Assembly: GCA_947426865.1 (NCBI GenBank)
Contig: CANEFS010000009.1
Location: 1 to 41,634 of the forward strand
DNA from: an uncultured Coriobacteriaceae bacterium
GTDB lineage: Bacteria; Actinomycetota; Coriobacteriia; Coriobacteriales; Atopobiaceae
Direction: 5' to 3'
Length of the DNA stretch: 41,634 nt
This document shows positions 28,155 to 35,759 of the stretch, piece by piece. Each line of letters opens with the position of its first letter. The first letter of the stretch is position 1. The position numbers were made by a program, and so were the translations under genes. The notes beneath the pieces are model-generated. The model did no database searches and was not told where the DNA came from. It worked only from the letters and a program-made list of their open reading frames with translations.

Positions 28155-28958
28155 CTATTCGTCTTCGTTTTTTAGCTGGTACAAATAGTAGATGCCGCGA
28201 AGCGTCAAATCAGAGTCAAGTGCTGTGAAGCAATCGGTCGCCTCACTCATAATCGACATCAAGCCTCCGGTTCCAATAACGGCGCACTCTCTTCCCTCGC
28301 CGCCTTCCTTGTGCAACTCATCTTTCATGCAAGAAACGAGTTTCTCGACCATGCCTGCCCAACCCAGAACGAGACCGGCTTGAAGATTTTCCTCGCTCGT
28401 CCGCCCGATGGCGTGGCGCGGCAGCATGATAGGAACGTCGGCGAGCATTCCTGCGTTTTTAAAGAGCGCGTTGGCCGAAAGCATCAGCCCAGGAGATATC
28501 GAGCCACCAATAAAAGCGCCTTCGGCGTTGACCACATCGATGTTGGTTGCCGTTCCAAAATCGACCACGATGGCAGGGGGGCCGTACGTGCGAAGGGCCT
28601 CGGCCGCATTTGCCAAACGGTCACCACCGATGGTCTCAGGGGCCGCAATGTCTTTTGCAATCAGCCCCGTGTCAAGAAAATCCGTCGCTTGAATAATGAA
28701 AGGCGTTTTTCCTAGTCGCTCAATAGCCGTTTTCCATGCGTGAAAAAGTGCAGGTACCACACAAGAAATTCCCACGCTGCAGACGTCTTCCAGAGAAAAA
28801 TCACTGCAGTCAAAGAGCTCTTTAAGACGCACGGCCAACTCGTCTGCGGTATCCAAAGAGGAAGTTTGCGTACGCCAGCGTTTGACGACCTCGCGGGGTT
28901 TCTCGGCAATAAGGCCGTAAGTGGTTTGCGTGTTTCCGATATCAAGAGCTAAAAACAT
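28155..28958 (-). CDS. coaX: Type III pantothenate kinase
   Basis: CoaX phosphorylates pantothenate at the start of coenzyme A synthesis and is not inhibited by CoA. The ASKHA-fold signatures are LALDIGNTQTTYGL at the N-terminus, IGGDRLANAAEA in the middle, VVDFGTATNIDVV and GGSISPGL. At 267 residues it is full length. The ATG at 28958 follows AGAAAGG on the minus strand. It is convergent with the folate fusion and divergent from rpmE, so it is probably a single-gene unit. Confidence 0.95.
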   Translation of the reverse strand: MFLALDIGNTQTTYGLIAEKPREVVKRWRTQTSSLDTADELAVRLKELFDCSDFSLEDVCSVGISCVVPALFHAWKTAIERLGKTPFIIQATDFLDTGLIAKDIAAPETIGGDRLANAAEALRTYGPPAIVVDFGTATNIDVVNAEGAFIGGSISPGLMLSANALFKNAGMLADVPIMLPRHAIGRTSEENLQAGLVLGWAGMVEKLVSCMKDELHKEGGEGRECAVIGTGGLMSIMSEATDCFTALDSDLTLRGIYYLYQLKNEDE

Positions 28959-29078
28959 GTCTTGCCTTTCTAAGAGAGGAACGGCTTGCTTCTTCTTTTC
29001 CGTTCGCTGCTTTGCTTAACTGCAAAAGTCCCACATTCTTTTTTTGGGCGCCCCCTATTTTACGTTAAACTTTTTCTC

Positions 29079-29107
29079 TTGCATCTGCCCTCCTAACCTG
29101 GTAGGAT
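29079..29107 (+). promoter_or_regulatory. Candidate rpmE promoter in the coaX-rpmE gap
   Basis: TTGCAT (29079-29084), a 17-bp spacer and TAGGAT (29102-29107) with an upstream TG make a plausible sigma-70-type extended -10 promoter. The rest of the 318-nt divergent gap (28959-29276) holds a ribosome site on each side and a CCTTG...CAAGG hairpin before rpmE. I see no further gene in it. Confidence 0.45.
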
Positions 29108-29276
29108 TGGGCTTCGCGCTGTCGCTTCCCATAACGAGCGCAAGCGCGAAAACGGTGAGAGAAATCGAGTACAACCTGCGAACGCCTACGCAGTGCACGC
29201 ATGAAAATCTCGCCAACAACTGTATACGCAACCCTTGCTTTGGTCGGAAACCAAGGCACGAAAAAGGAGTCCTGTT

Positions 29277-29942
29277 ATGAAAAAAGAAGTACACCCCGAG
29301 TACATGGAGTGCCAAGTCCGCTGCTCTTGCGGCAACACGTGGACCACGATGTCCACCGTCCCCGAGCTCACGCTCGATCTTTGTGACAAGTGTCACCCGT
29401 TCTACACCGGAAACCAGAAGCTCGTCGATACCGGCGGTCGCGTCCAGCGTTTCAGTGGCAAGTTCGGTGATGCCTCCAAGGCTGCGCTCGAGAAGGCCGC
29501 TGCGGAGAAAGAGGCCCGCGCAAAGCAGGCCGAGGTCCTCGCTGCCGAGAAGGCAGAGAAAGCTCAAGCGAAGGCTGCTGAAAAAGCTAAGCGTGCCGAG
29601 AAATACGCTGCTAAGGCTGCTAAAGAAGCCGAGAAAGCCGCGAAAGAACAAGCGCGCGAAAACGCTGAAGAGGCCGCTCAGGTTGTGGTAGAAAATGTCG
29701 CTGCCGAGACAGGCGAGAACGTTGATGCCGCCGCTGAGGCTACGGTTACTGAAGCCACAACGACGCCTGATGGAGAGGTCGTAGAGGCAACCGCCACCGA
29801 GGCTGCTGAGGCCAAAGCCGACCCTGAGGGAAACGTTAAGACCGACGACGTTCCTACTGAGGCTGGCGCAGAGGCACCTGCCGCTGAGGCTGGCGCAGAG
29901 GGCCCTGCTGCTGAGGCTGCTGAGGAAGCCCCTGAGGCGTAA
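29277..29942 (+). CDS. rpmE: 50S ribosomal protein L31 with a long C-terminal extension
   Basis: L31 sits at the subunit interface of the ribosome. The first 65 residues are a complete zinc-binding L31: [32 protein letters not shown] and [12 protein letters not shown], with ligands C16, C18, C36 and C39. A normal L31 ends at 70-85 residues, but this one runs to 221. Residues 70-145 are Lys/Ala/Glu-rich and likely one long helix; 146-221 are acidic and Pro/Ala/Thr-rich with an EAGAEAPAA repeat. The ATG at 29277 has AAAAAGGAG upstream; the frame stays open before it but lacks homology. Zn-ligated form (C+), so not a zinc-starvation paralogue. Confidence 0.93.
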   Translation: MKKEVHPEYMECQVRCSCGNTWTTMSTVPELTLDLCDKCHPFYTGNQKLVDTGGRVQRFSGKFGDASKAALEKAAAEKEARAKQAEVLAAEKAEKAQAKAAEKAKRAEKYAAKAAKEAEKAAKEQARENAEEAAQVVVENVAAETGENVDAAAEATVTEATTTPDGEVVEATATEAAEAKADPEGNVKTDDVPTEAGAEAPAAEAGAEGPAAEAAEEAPEA

Positions 29943-30043
29943 GTTAGCAAGCGCGCAAACGCGCACGAACACGTGCGTTCGGCGCGTGCCAGCAAAACCC
30001 GAGGTCGCGCCCAACGCTATTCTCGGATTTAATTTTTGAAAGC

Positions 30044-30079
30044 AAGCCTGGGGCTTCATGAAGGTCCCGGGCTTTTTCC
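30044..30079 (+). terminator. Terminator of rpmE
   Basis: AAGCCTGGG (30044-30052) pairs with CCCGGGCTT (30066-30074) with one wobble, the loop can pair further, and TTTTT follows. Another GC-rich hairpin (ACGCGC/GCGCGT, about 29959-29992) lies just after the stop. The minus-strand gene ends 35 nt beyond. Confidence 0.8.
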
Positions 30080-30113
30080 TTTATTCTCTTCGTTTCTTGC
30101 TTTTCTGGCTTTT

Positions 30114-30713
30114 TCATTTGTGATAGATTCGCATGCCCTCGGCATCGAGGTCTTTTTGAAGCTGTCTCCAGCTGGGAATCGCCTTGTCCATGATGGTTCT
30201 AAACTGCGGGCCGTGATTGTGCGCGCGCATGTGCGCAACTTCGTGAAAGGCGATAAGCGTGAGGTAGACGGATTTGTGCGTCGCAAGGTCGGTCGTGATT
30301 GAGATCTTGCCCTTTTCATAGCGGCACGAACCCCAACGACTTTTCATCGTTCGGACCGTCCAGTGCGCCGTCTTCGCTCCGATGGCGTGCTCTGCCTGAG
30401 GAATAACGGAGTCCAGGCGCTTCACAACTTCGGCTTTCAAGAAATTCTCGAAAGCGATGCGGCGCAAAAGTCTGGCGTGTGCGGTGTTGTTTGCAAGAGT
30501 TTGCGAGAGTCTAAAAAGAAGCTGCTCGCCGTGGACGACAGGCGTCTCCACGGTTTCGAGCAGCTCTTTATTATGAGGCGCGACGTGTTTGGGAGAGGGG
30601 ATGACGTCAAACTGGATGGTTTTTGGCTCACCCCAAACTTGAACGACGTCTCCTTCGCCCAAGCGTTTGTACGCTCTCGCGCTAGACGATTTTGAATCCG
30701 GAATTTTTGTCAT
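30114..30713 (-). CDS. YgjP-like (DUF45) zinc metallopeptidase
   Basis: The C-terminal half carries the YgjP/DUF45 signature: MKSRWGSCRYEKGKISI, then HEVAHMRAHNHGPQF, in which HExxH plus a downstream His would bind zinc. These small cytosolic proteins resemble SprT and M48 peptidases and their substrates are mostly unknown. I start at 30713, where homology to the N-terminal strand region begins, giving 199 residues; longer frames reach back into the preceding gene. This start overlaps the end of the trigger-factor-like gene by 32 nt, so the two are coupled. GGAG lies directly against the ATG, which is poor spacing. Confidence 0.8.
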   Translation of the reverse strand: MTKIPDSKSSSARAYKRLGEGDVVQVWGEPKTIQFDVIPSPKHVAPHNKELLETVETPVVHGEQLLFRLSQTLANNTAHARLLRRIAFENFLKAEVVKRLDSVIPQAEHAIGAKTAHWTVRTMKSRWGSCRYEKGKISITTDLATHKSVYLTLIAFHEVAHMRAHNHGPQFRTIMDKAIPSWRQLQKDLDAEGMRIYHK

Positions 30714-31770
30714 CTCCGTCGGAGGTTTTCTTGGAAGCAGCGTCTTTCGCCTCTTTTGTTTCCTTCGCGTCAGCGCCAGCCTTGGCTCCCGCATGCTCGC
30801 CAGCACCCGCATTTTCGCCGCCGGCTTTATGGTCGTGTCCGTCTTTACCGCCTTCAACCACGGTTGCCCCGTCCATCATCCGAATCTGCTGCAGCATCTG
30901 TTTTAGCTGCTCTTCGCGCTGTTTTGTTTGCTCGGGCGTGTCGTGCGAGTAGGTGACGTCTGCTTCTCCCACCACCAGCTGGGCGGCTTTGATGTTTTTG
31001 CAATCGCGCTCAAGGGCACCCATCTGGCCGGTTTTTCTTGCCTGCTCAATGACCTCGGTGGCTTGCTCTGGCGGCAGTTGCAAAAGTGTGGGAATCTCTT
31101 CTTCTGGAACCTTCAGTTTCTTGTGATTGGCATAGGCGGAAAGCGCAGCATCCTGACCTGCGGCTTGAGCGGCGCGGTCGTCCAAAACGGCGTCCAAGTT
31201 CACCTCCGAGAAACCCATCTGAGCCAGGAACTGCTCGAGCGTGGTGCCTTGGCGCTGCGCATCGAACTGCATCGCGTGCAGGATTTGCTCGCGATATTTT
31301 GCAATCTCCTCAAGAGGAACGCGCTGTTCAAGGCGGCGAGCCAGCTCTGAAACGACAGCAGCTGTTTTTTGCTCCTCGGCGTATTGAGCATTTAGACGTT
31401 CAGCCTCGACGCGCATGACTTTCTTGAAATCGTCGACGGTGCTGATGCCTTTGAGGTTCTTTTGTAGCCATGCATCATCGATTTTTGCAAGCGTCGAGTT
31501 GTGCATATGAGCGAAGTTTTCCATCATGAACTCAACGTCTAAGTCGCCTACGGAGGGGACGTGTACGGTCACCGAAACCGGGTCGTAGTTGGAGAGCGTA
31601 TAGTGATAGTAGTCGCCCACTTTAAGGGCGTCGTGCTTGTTGTTAAGCTCAGACTTTTCGCGTTCCTCAAGGCGCTTGTCGTTCAAGGTGTTCTCGGAAA
31701 TTTTATCGGCGGCTTCCGCGTTGGTTTTCTCGGCCGTTTCTTCATTCTTTTTGCTTTCTTTATCAGACAT
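30682..31770 (-). CDS. Trigger-factor-like protein lacking the ribosome-binding and PPIase domains
   Basis: Residues about 100-270 look like the C-terminal chaperone domain of trigger factor (helical, with ERLNAQYAEEQKTAAVVSEL and LKVPEEEIPTLLQ-type blocks), preceded by a short TVDDFKK stretch resembling the end of the PPIase domain. The N-terminal ribosome-binding domain and the FKBP domain are missing; instead residues 1-45 are charged and low in complexity. The last 75 residues are His/Ala/Lys/Asp-rich and low-complexity. AAAGGAG 6 nt upstream sets the start at 31770. It may be a free chaperone working with the metallopeptidase encoded just behind it. The family call is moderate because similarity is to the general pattern. 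Confidence 0.65.
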   Translation of the reverse strand: MSDKESKKNEETAEKTNAEAADKISENTLNDKRLEEREKSELNNKHDALKVGDYYHYTLSNYDPVSVTVHVPSVGDLDVEFMMENFAHMHNSTLAKIDDAWLQKNLKGISTVDDFKKVMRVEAERLNAQYAEEQKTAAVVSELARRLEQRVPLEEIAKYREQILHAMQFDAQRQGTTLEQFLAQMGFSEVNLDAVLDDRAAQAAGQDAALSAYANHKKLKVPEEEIPTLLQLPPEQATEVIEQARKTGQMGALERDCKNIKAAQLVVGEADVTYSHDTPEQTKQREEQLKQMLQQIRMMDGATVVEGGKDGHDHKAGGENAGAGEHAGAKAGADAKETKEAKDAASKKTSDGDDKNSGFKIV

Positions 31771-31941
31771 TGTCGCTCCTTTAGTATGTCGCTTGTTAAA
31801 ACCTGTTTTCGGCAAAGTTCCTTCTGCCCATTATCTCTTATGCTAATAGCTTAAAGTGTATACAATTGATGAGCGAGCAAGAACGAATCGGAAGCGACGA
31901 GTCGAAAACGCCGAATTGCAAGCTAAGTTAGGATAGAATCG

Positions 31942-32031
31942 ATTCCGGCGCGAGAAAAGAATCCGATTTTGATTCCGCTAAAAGGCGCGGGACGAGAATT
32001 AATTCCGCTGAAAGGCGCGAGAAGAGAATCG
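31942..32031 (+). repeat. 30-nt period repeats upstream of the LPMTG microprotein
   Basis: Three units starting ATTCCG at 31942, 31972 and 32002 share AAAGGCGCG and GAGAAT blocks; the first has an internal gap. Each unit has GATTC and GAATC ends and could form a hairpin. The rest of the 302-nt divergent gap (31771-32072) shows no gene and no clear promoter. Confidence 0.8.
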
Positions 32032-32072
32032 GCTTTATGAACGCTTAGCGCGAAAAAACTGAAAGGACGAAA

Positions 32073-32324
32073 ATGGTTTCTCACAACAATCTGCTCCCCA
32101 TGACAGGCGACATAATCCGAGCGTGGCTGCCCTGGGTGTTGATTGCCGCGGCCATTATTATCCTCATCGTTGTTCTTTGCATTGTGTTCTCGGGCAAGAA
32201 GGCGAAGAAAGCTGATTCTGCTCCTCGGCCTGCTCACAGTGCTGCCGAGAAGGACTCGGGTGCATCTGCTGGAACCGCTGCAAATACTGCTGAATTCGGG
32301 GCACGCAAGATCTCCAAAAAATAG
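32073..32324 (+). CDS. 83-residue membrane microprotein with an N-terminal LPMTG motif
   Basis: The protein begins MVSHNNLLPMTGD, followed by a hydrophobic segment (about 18-41) and the basic run GKKAKK. LPxTG, membrane helix and positive tail in that order are a sortase sorting signal, but here they lie at the N-terminus with only seven residues before the motif and no signal peptide. The last 40 residues are Ala/Ser/Lys-rich. GAAAGGA just before the ATG is a good ribosome site, and a strong terminator follows, so it is probably its own transcript. The function is unknown; LPMTG may be chance or a fossil sorting signal. Confidence 0.75.
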   Translation: MVSHNNLLPMTGDIIRAWLPWVLIAAAIIILIVVLCIVFSGKKAKKADSAPRPAHSAAEKDSGASAGTAANTAEFGARKISKK

Positions 32325-32340
32325 CTGAATGATATAGAGG

Positions 32341-32377
32341 GATGCGAGCTTGCTTCGTGCGAGCTTGCATCTTTTTT
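32341..32377 (+). terminator. Strong terminator after the LPMTG microprotein
   Basis: A 13-bp stem (32341-32353 with 32359-32371, two G-U wobbles) closes a TTCGT loop and is followed by six T residues. This means prfA needs its own promoter in the short gap. Confidence 0.9.
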
Positions 32378-32400
32378 GATGAGGCAACCCGCAATTACTA

Positions 32401-32477
32401 AAACCAAACGAAAACTAACCGAAACCTAATCGAAATCCAACCAAAACCAAACCGAAAACTAACCAAAACTCAACCGA
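32401..32477 (+). repeat. Seven tandem 11-nt repeats in the prfA leader
   Basis: The 77 nt divide exactly into seven 11-mers around the consensus AAACCAACCGA, nearly free of G and T, ending 16 nt before the prfA ATG. The leader should be unstructured. The ribosome site after it (AAGAGAA) is weak. Confidence 0.95.
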
Positions 32478-32493
32478 AAAAGAGAACATAACC

Positions 32494-33561
32494 ATGCCTG
32501 AAAAACTCAAAGCACTTCTCGAAGCTTACGAGGAGCTTGGAAAAAAGCTCCAAGACCCTGCGGTTTACTCGGACCAAAAGGAGTATGCGCGCCTGGCGAA
32601 AGAGTACGCCAACCAGGAGGAACTGGCCAAAAAAGCGCAGGCTTATCTGCAGGCACTCGACGACATTCAAGCGGCCAAGGAGCTCCTGCACGAAGAGACC
32701 GACCCGGACACGAAGGCGCTTTTGCAAGACGAAATTGCGAACAACGAAGCGACTTTGCCCGGGCTGGAAGAAGAAATAAAAATCATGCTTATCCCCGGCG
32801 ACCCCATGGACGAAAAGGACACGATTGTCTCGATTCGCGGTGCGGCGGGCGGCGACGAGGCGGCCATTTTTGGCGGCGATCTTTTCAAGATGTACGAACA
32901 CTTCGCCGAGATAAACGGCTGGAAAATTGAGGTTTTATCGGCCAGCCCTTCCGAGGCCGGCGGTTTCAAAACCATTGAGTTTAAGGTCACAGGCGATAAG
33001 GTTTTCTCGGTCATGAAATACGAATCCGGCGTCCATCGCGTCCAGCGCGTGCCCAAAACCGAGAGCCAAGGCCGCATTCAGACCTCGACAGCGACCGTGT
33101 CCGTGCTGCCCGAAGCCGACGAGATTGATATTCAAATTGACCCCTCTGATCTGCGTATTGACACGTATTGCTCCTCGGGACCGGGCGGCCAGGGTGTCAA
33201 CACGACGTACTCGGCCGTGCGCATCACACATCTGCCTACCAACACGGTCGTGCAGTCGCAGGACCAGCGCTCGCAGATTCAGAATCGCGAGGTCTGCATG
33301 GAGATGCTCCGCGCGCGCCTTTACGAGAAGGAGCTCGAGCGTCAACAGGAAGAGGAAGGCGCCAAGCGTCTAAGTCAGATTGGCCATGGTGACCGTTCCG
33401 AGAAGATCCGCACGTATAACCAGCCGCAAGATCGCGTGACCGACCATCGCATTGGCTTCAACGGGACCTACAACGGCGTGCTGACAGGCGATGGCTTGCC
33501 CGATATTATCGAAGCGCTGGCTGCCGCAGACCGCGCGCAACGACTGGCGAAGACGGTGTAG
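32494..33561 (+). CDS. prfA: Peptide chain release factor 1
   Basis: RF1 reads UAA and UAG stop codons and triggers peptide release. The codon-reading PxT motif appears as PKT in [11 protein letters not shown], and the GGQ motif in [16 protein letters not shown]. The SPF motif of RF2 is absent. At 355 residues it is full length. The ATG at 32494 follows the G-poor repeat leader with a weak AAGAGAA ribosome site. It is followed by prmC, whose product methylates the GGQ glutamine, and tsaC, a common gene order. RF1 abundance bears on the in-frame TAA codons elsewhere in this window. Confidence 0.96.
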   Translation: MPEKLKALLEAYEELGKKLQDPAVYSDQKEYARLAKEYANQEELAKKAQAYLQALDDIQAAKELLHEETDPDTKALLQDEIANNEATLPGLEEEIKIMLIPGDPMDEKDTIVSIRGAAGGDEAAIFGGDLFKMYEHFAEINGWKIEVLSASPSEAGGFKTIEFKVTGDKVFSVMKYESGVHRVQRVPKTESQGRIQTSTATVSVLPEADEIDIQIDPSDLRIDTYCSSGPGGQGVNTTYSAVRITHLPTNTVVQSQDQRSQIQNREVCMEMLRARLYEKELERQQEEEGAKRLSQIGHGDRSEKIRTYNQPQDRVTDHRIGFNGTYNGVLTGDGLPDIIEALAAADRAQRLAKTV

Positions 33562-33609
33562 GTGCGGGCTGCAGCGACCCCGCGCCCTGGCTACGGCGTA
33601 GCTTTTCTC

Positions 33610-34713
33610 ATGACGACCCTTCAAAATGCCCTGAATGAGGCTTCCTCTTTTCTGCAGGACAGCGGCGAGGAAAATCCCCGCGCGATTGCGGAGATGGTGC
33701 TTTCTTTCGTGACCGGCCTTTCGCGAGTCGAACTCTATCTTTCGCTTGACGAATCCCTGAACGCAGACCAGCTTGCGCGCCTTCAAAAAAATCTCGAGAG
33801 GCGCGCCGCCGGCGAACCTCTGCAATACGTTCTTGGCGAGGCGTCCTTTCGCCACCTCATTCTTAAGACGGGGCTCGGTGTTTTGATTCCGCGTCCCGAG
33901 ACGGAGATTCTTGTGGACGTGGCGATGGAGATGCTGGGGGAGGTGCTTTCTTCTGTGGGCGCGGGCAATCAATGTGACGACGCGCGAAGCGACGCATGCA
34001 GCGACAATTCAGATGAATGCAACGACGCACGCAGTGACAAAAGTAGCGACAGTTCCGGCGACAAGCACGCTAGCCGCACAATCAATATCGCAGATATCGG
34101 CACGGGTACCGGAGCGATTGCGCTCTCGCTTGCCCAGGAGTTGCCCGTTTTTCTCGAGAAAAGCACAAGCGCCAAATCCACCCCAACGAACCCATGCACC
34201 ATGCCTCACCTACATTTATATGCGTCTGACATTTCTTCGCGCGCACTCGAGTTAGTAAAAGAGAATGCCCGCGCGCTGGAACCAGAAGCGCTGGCGCCAC
34301 GTGCTTGCGTGCACTTTCTTGAAAGTGACCTTTTTGCGCACTATCCCGCCGAACTTTGCGGCCATCTCGACTTGATTGTGAGCAATCCGCCTTACATTCC
34401 AGATTCTGTGCTTGAGCAGGAAGTCCCGGCAGAGGTCAAAGAGTATGAACCTTGGGAGGCGCTTTCCGGAGGCGCAGATGGCCTGGAGATTTTCCGTCGT
34501 CTGGCAAAAGAAGCGCGCGCATGGTTGAAGGATGGCGGAGCGCTTTGCGTCGAGCTTTTCGAAGACTCCTTGGACGATGCGGCCGACTTCTTACGAGAAG
34601 AAAACGGGAACGCTGACGGTGCGCGTTGGGCGGATATTTCGGTTACGAAAGATTTGACGGGACGCCCGCGGATCCTGTCAGCTCGTCTGACAAAGCCCTC
34701 GCGCGCCCTTTAG
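33610..34713 (+). CDS. prmC: Release factor glutamine methyltransferase
   Basis: PrmC transfers a methyl group from S-adenosylmethionine to the GGQ glutamine of release factors. The SAM-binding block IADIGTGTGAIALSLAQ and the catalytic DLIVSNPPYIPD are present. Between the N-terminal helical domain and the SAM fold, about residues 121-156 are an Asp/Ser/Asn-rich low-complexity insert (DARSD, CSDNSD repeats) absent from typical family members. I start at the ATG at 33610; a GTG at 33562, directly after the prfA stop, would add 16 residues. It is coupled to prfA. Confidence 0.94.
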   Translation: MTTLQNALNEASSFLQDSGEENPRAIAEMVLSFVTGLSRVELYLSLDESLNADQLARLQKNLERRAAGEPLQYVLGEASFRHLILKTGLGVLIPRPETEILVDVAMEMLGEVLSSVGAGNQCDDARSDACSDNSDECNDARSDKSSDSSGDKHASRTINIADIGTGTGAIALSLAQELPVFLEKSTSAKSTPTNPCTMPHLHLYASDISSRALELVKENARALEPEALAPRACVHFLESDLFAHYPAELCGHLDLIVSNPPYIPDSVLEQEVPAEVKEYEPWEALSGGADGLEIFRRLAKEARAWLKDGGALCVELFEDSLDDAADFLREENGNADGARWADISVTKDLTGRPRILSARLTKPSRAL

Positions 34714-34723
34714 CTGCTTGAAA

Positions 34724-34830
34724 TTTATTACGACATAATTTCTGTCAGAATTGCTTTACTCGGCAAGATTATTATAAACTCCAAATAAATAAAGAGTTTA
34801 TTACGACATTTTTGAAATTTATTACGACAT
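34724..34830 (+). repeat. TTTATTACGACAT, three copies between prmC and tsaC
   Basis: The exact 13-mer occurs at 34724-34736, 34797-34809 and 34818-34830, and the first and last share longer flanks (GAAATTTATTACGACATAA). Spacings are 73 and 21 nt, about two helical turns for the last pair, so an operator is possible. Confidence 0.85.
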
Positions 34831-34852
34831 AAAATCGACAACGGCACCAAAC

Positions 34853-35524
34853 TTGTTACATCATAAAAATAAATTAGACATCAAAAATTGCGCGCTCGGC
34901 GACGAATTTTTTTTCACCGCGGTCAATACGTGCGCCGAGGTTCTCCGCGCGGGAGGCATTGCGTGCGTGCCGACGGACTCGGTTTATGGCCTTTCATCTG
35001 CGGTAATGCTGGACTCAGAATCCAATCCTTTCGCTGCCGAGAAAATCCTGCTGCTTAAAGAGCGCCTTCTCACGCAGAAGATGCCTTTGCTTATTCCGGA
35101 CGCGGCCGCCCTTGAGACGTTTGCGCAAAACTTGAGCCCAGAGGCACTCCAGCTGGCCCGTGATTTCTGGCCAGGACCGCTTACGCTGGTGGTGGAGGCC
35201 GGCGATGCGGTGCCGTTTGAGTTCATGGAAGAGGACGGCTCGGTCGCCCTTCGTGTGCCGGACTTTCCGTTTTTGCTAGAGCTCATGCAGAAGGTAGGAC
35301 CGCTGACGACGACCAGCGCAAACGTGCACGGGCACGCGAGTCCTACCAGCCTGGATGAGGTGGATTCCGTTTTGCTTGATACGGTGGACGTTCTCGTTGA
35401 TGCGGGAAAAACAAGGCACGCGGAAGCCTCCACCATCGTCGATGTGCGCACGCCCGACTCCCTTACAATCCTTCGAGAAGGCGCCATTTCGCCCGAGAAA
35501 ATCTTCGCGCAATTGAAGAACTAA
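34853..35524 (+). CDS. tsaC: Threonylcarbamoyl-AMP synthase
   Basis: TsaC/YwlC makes threonylcarbamoyl-AMP for the t6A modification of tRNAs that read ANN codons. Motifs are GGIACVPTDSVYGLSS, the KER...KMPLLI segment, WPGPLTLVVE, SVALRVPDFP and the TTTSAN block. At 223 residues it is the short form without a Sua5 domain. The start is uncertain: the only candidate in frame is a TTG at 34853 with no clear ribosome site, and no ATG precedes the conserved core. Confidence 0.9.
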   Translation: MLHHKNKLDIKNCALGDEFFFTAVNTCAEVLRAGGIACVPTDSVYGLSSAVMLDSESNPFAAEKILLLKERLLTQKMPLLIPDAAALETFAQNLSPEALQLARDFWPGPLTLVVEAGDAVPFEFMEEDGSVALRVPDFPFLLELMQKVGPLTTTSANVHGHASPTSLDEVDSVLLDTVDVLVDAGKTRHAEASTIVDVRTPDSLTILREGAISPEKIFAQLKN

Positions 35525-35602
35525 GATCTCTGGCGCCCTTTATGATCTGGCGTCTCAAGGCGCTCCTGTACGACCTCCCGTTTCAGGGCGCCCCTTTATA
35601 AC

Positions 35603-35657
35603 TTGTCTTCTCAAAAGACAAATAAACATTAAACTTGTCTTTTCAAACGACAAGTTT
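35603..35657 (+). terminator. Twin hairpins between tsaC and pcrA
   Basis: TTGTCTT/AAGACAA (35603-35621) and AAACTTGTC/GACAAGTTT (35631-35657) are two similar hairpins with a 32-nt period; the second is followed by TTTTAAA. They probably end tsaC transcripts. Upstream, GGCGCCC(C)TTTAT also occurs twice (about 35532 and 35588). Confidence 0.6.
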
Positions 35658-35759
35658 TAAATACTTTGGCAAAGTTAAGCCGCGATAAAAAACACGTGGT
35701 AAGCAAAAAGGTTAATAAGCAAAAATGTTATGTAAACAGCAGTAAAACGGTAAAGGAAT

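Noticed and set aside
29044-29280. Small gene ahead of rpmE
   Set aside because: The frame covers the likely rpmE promoter and shows no homology or ribosome site.
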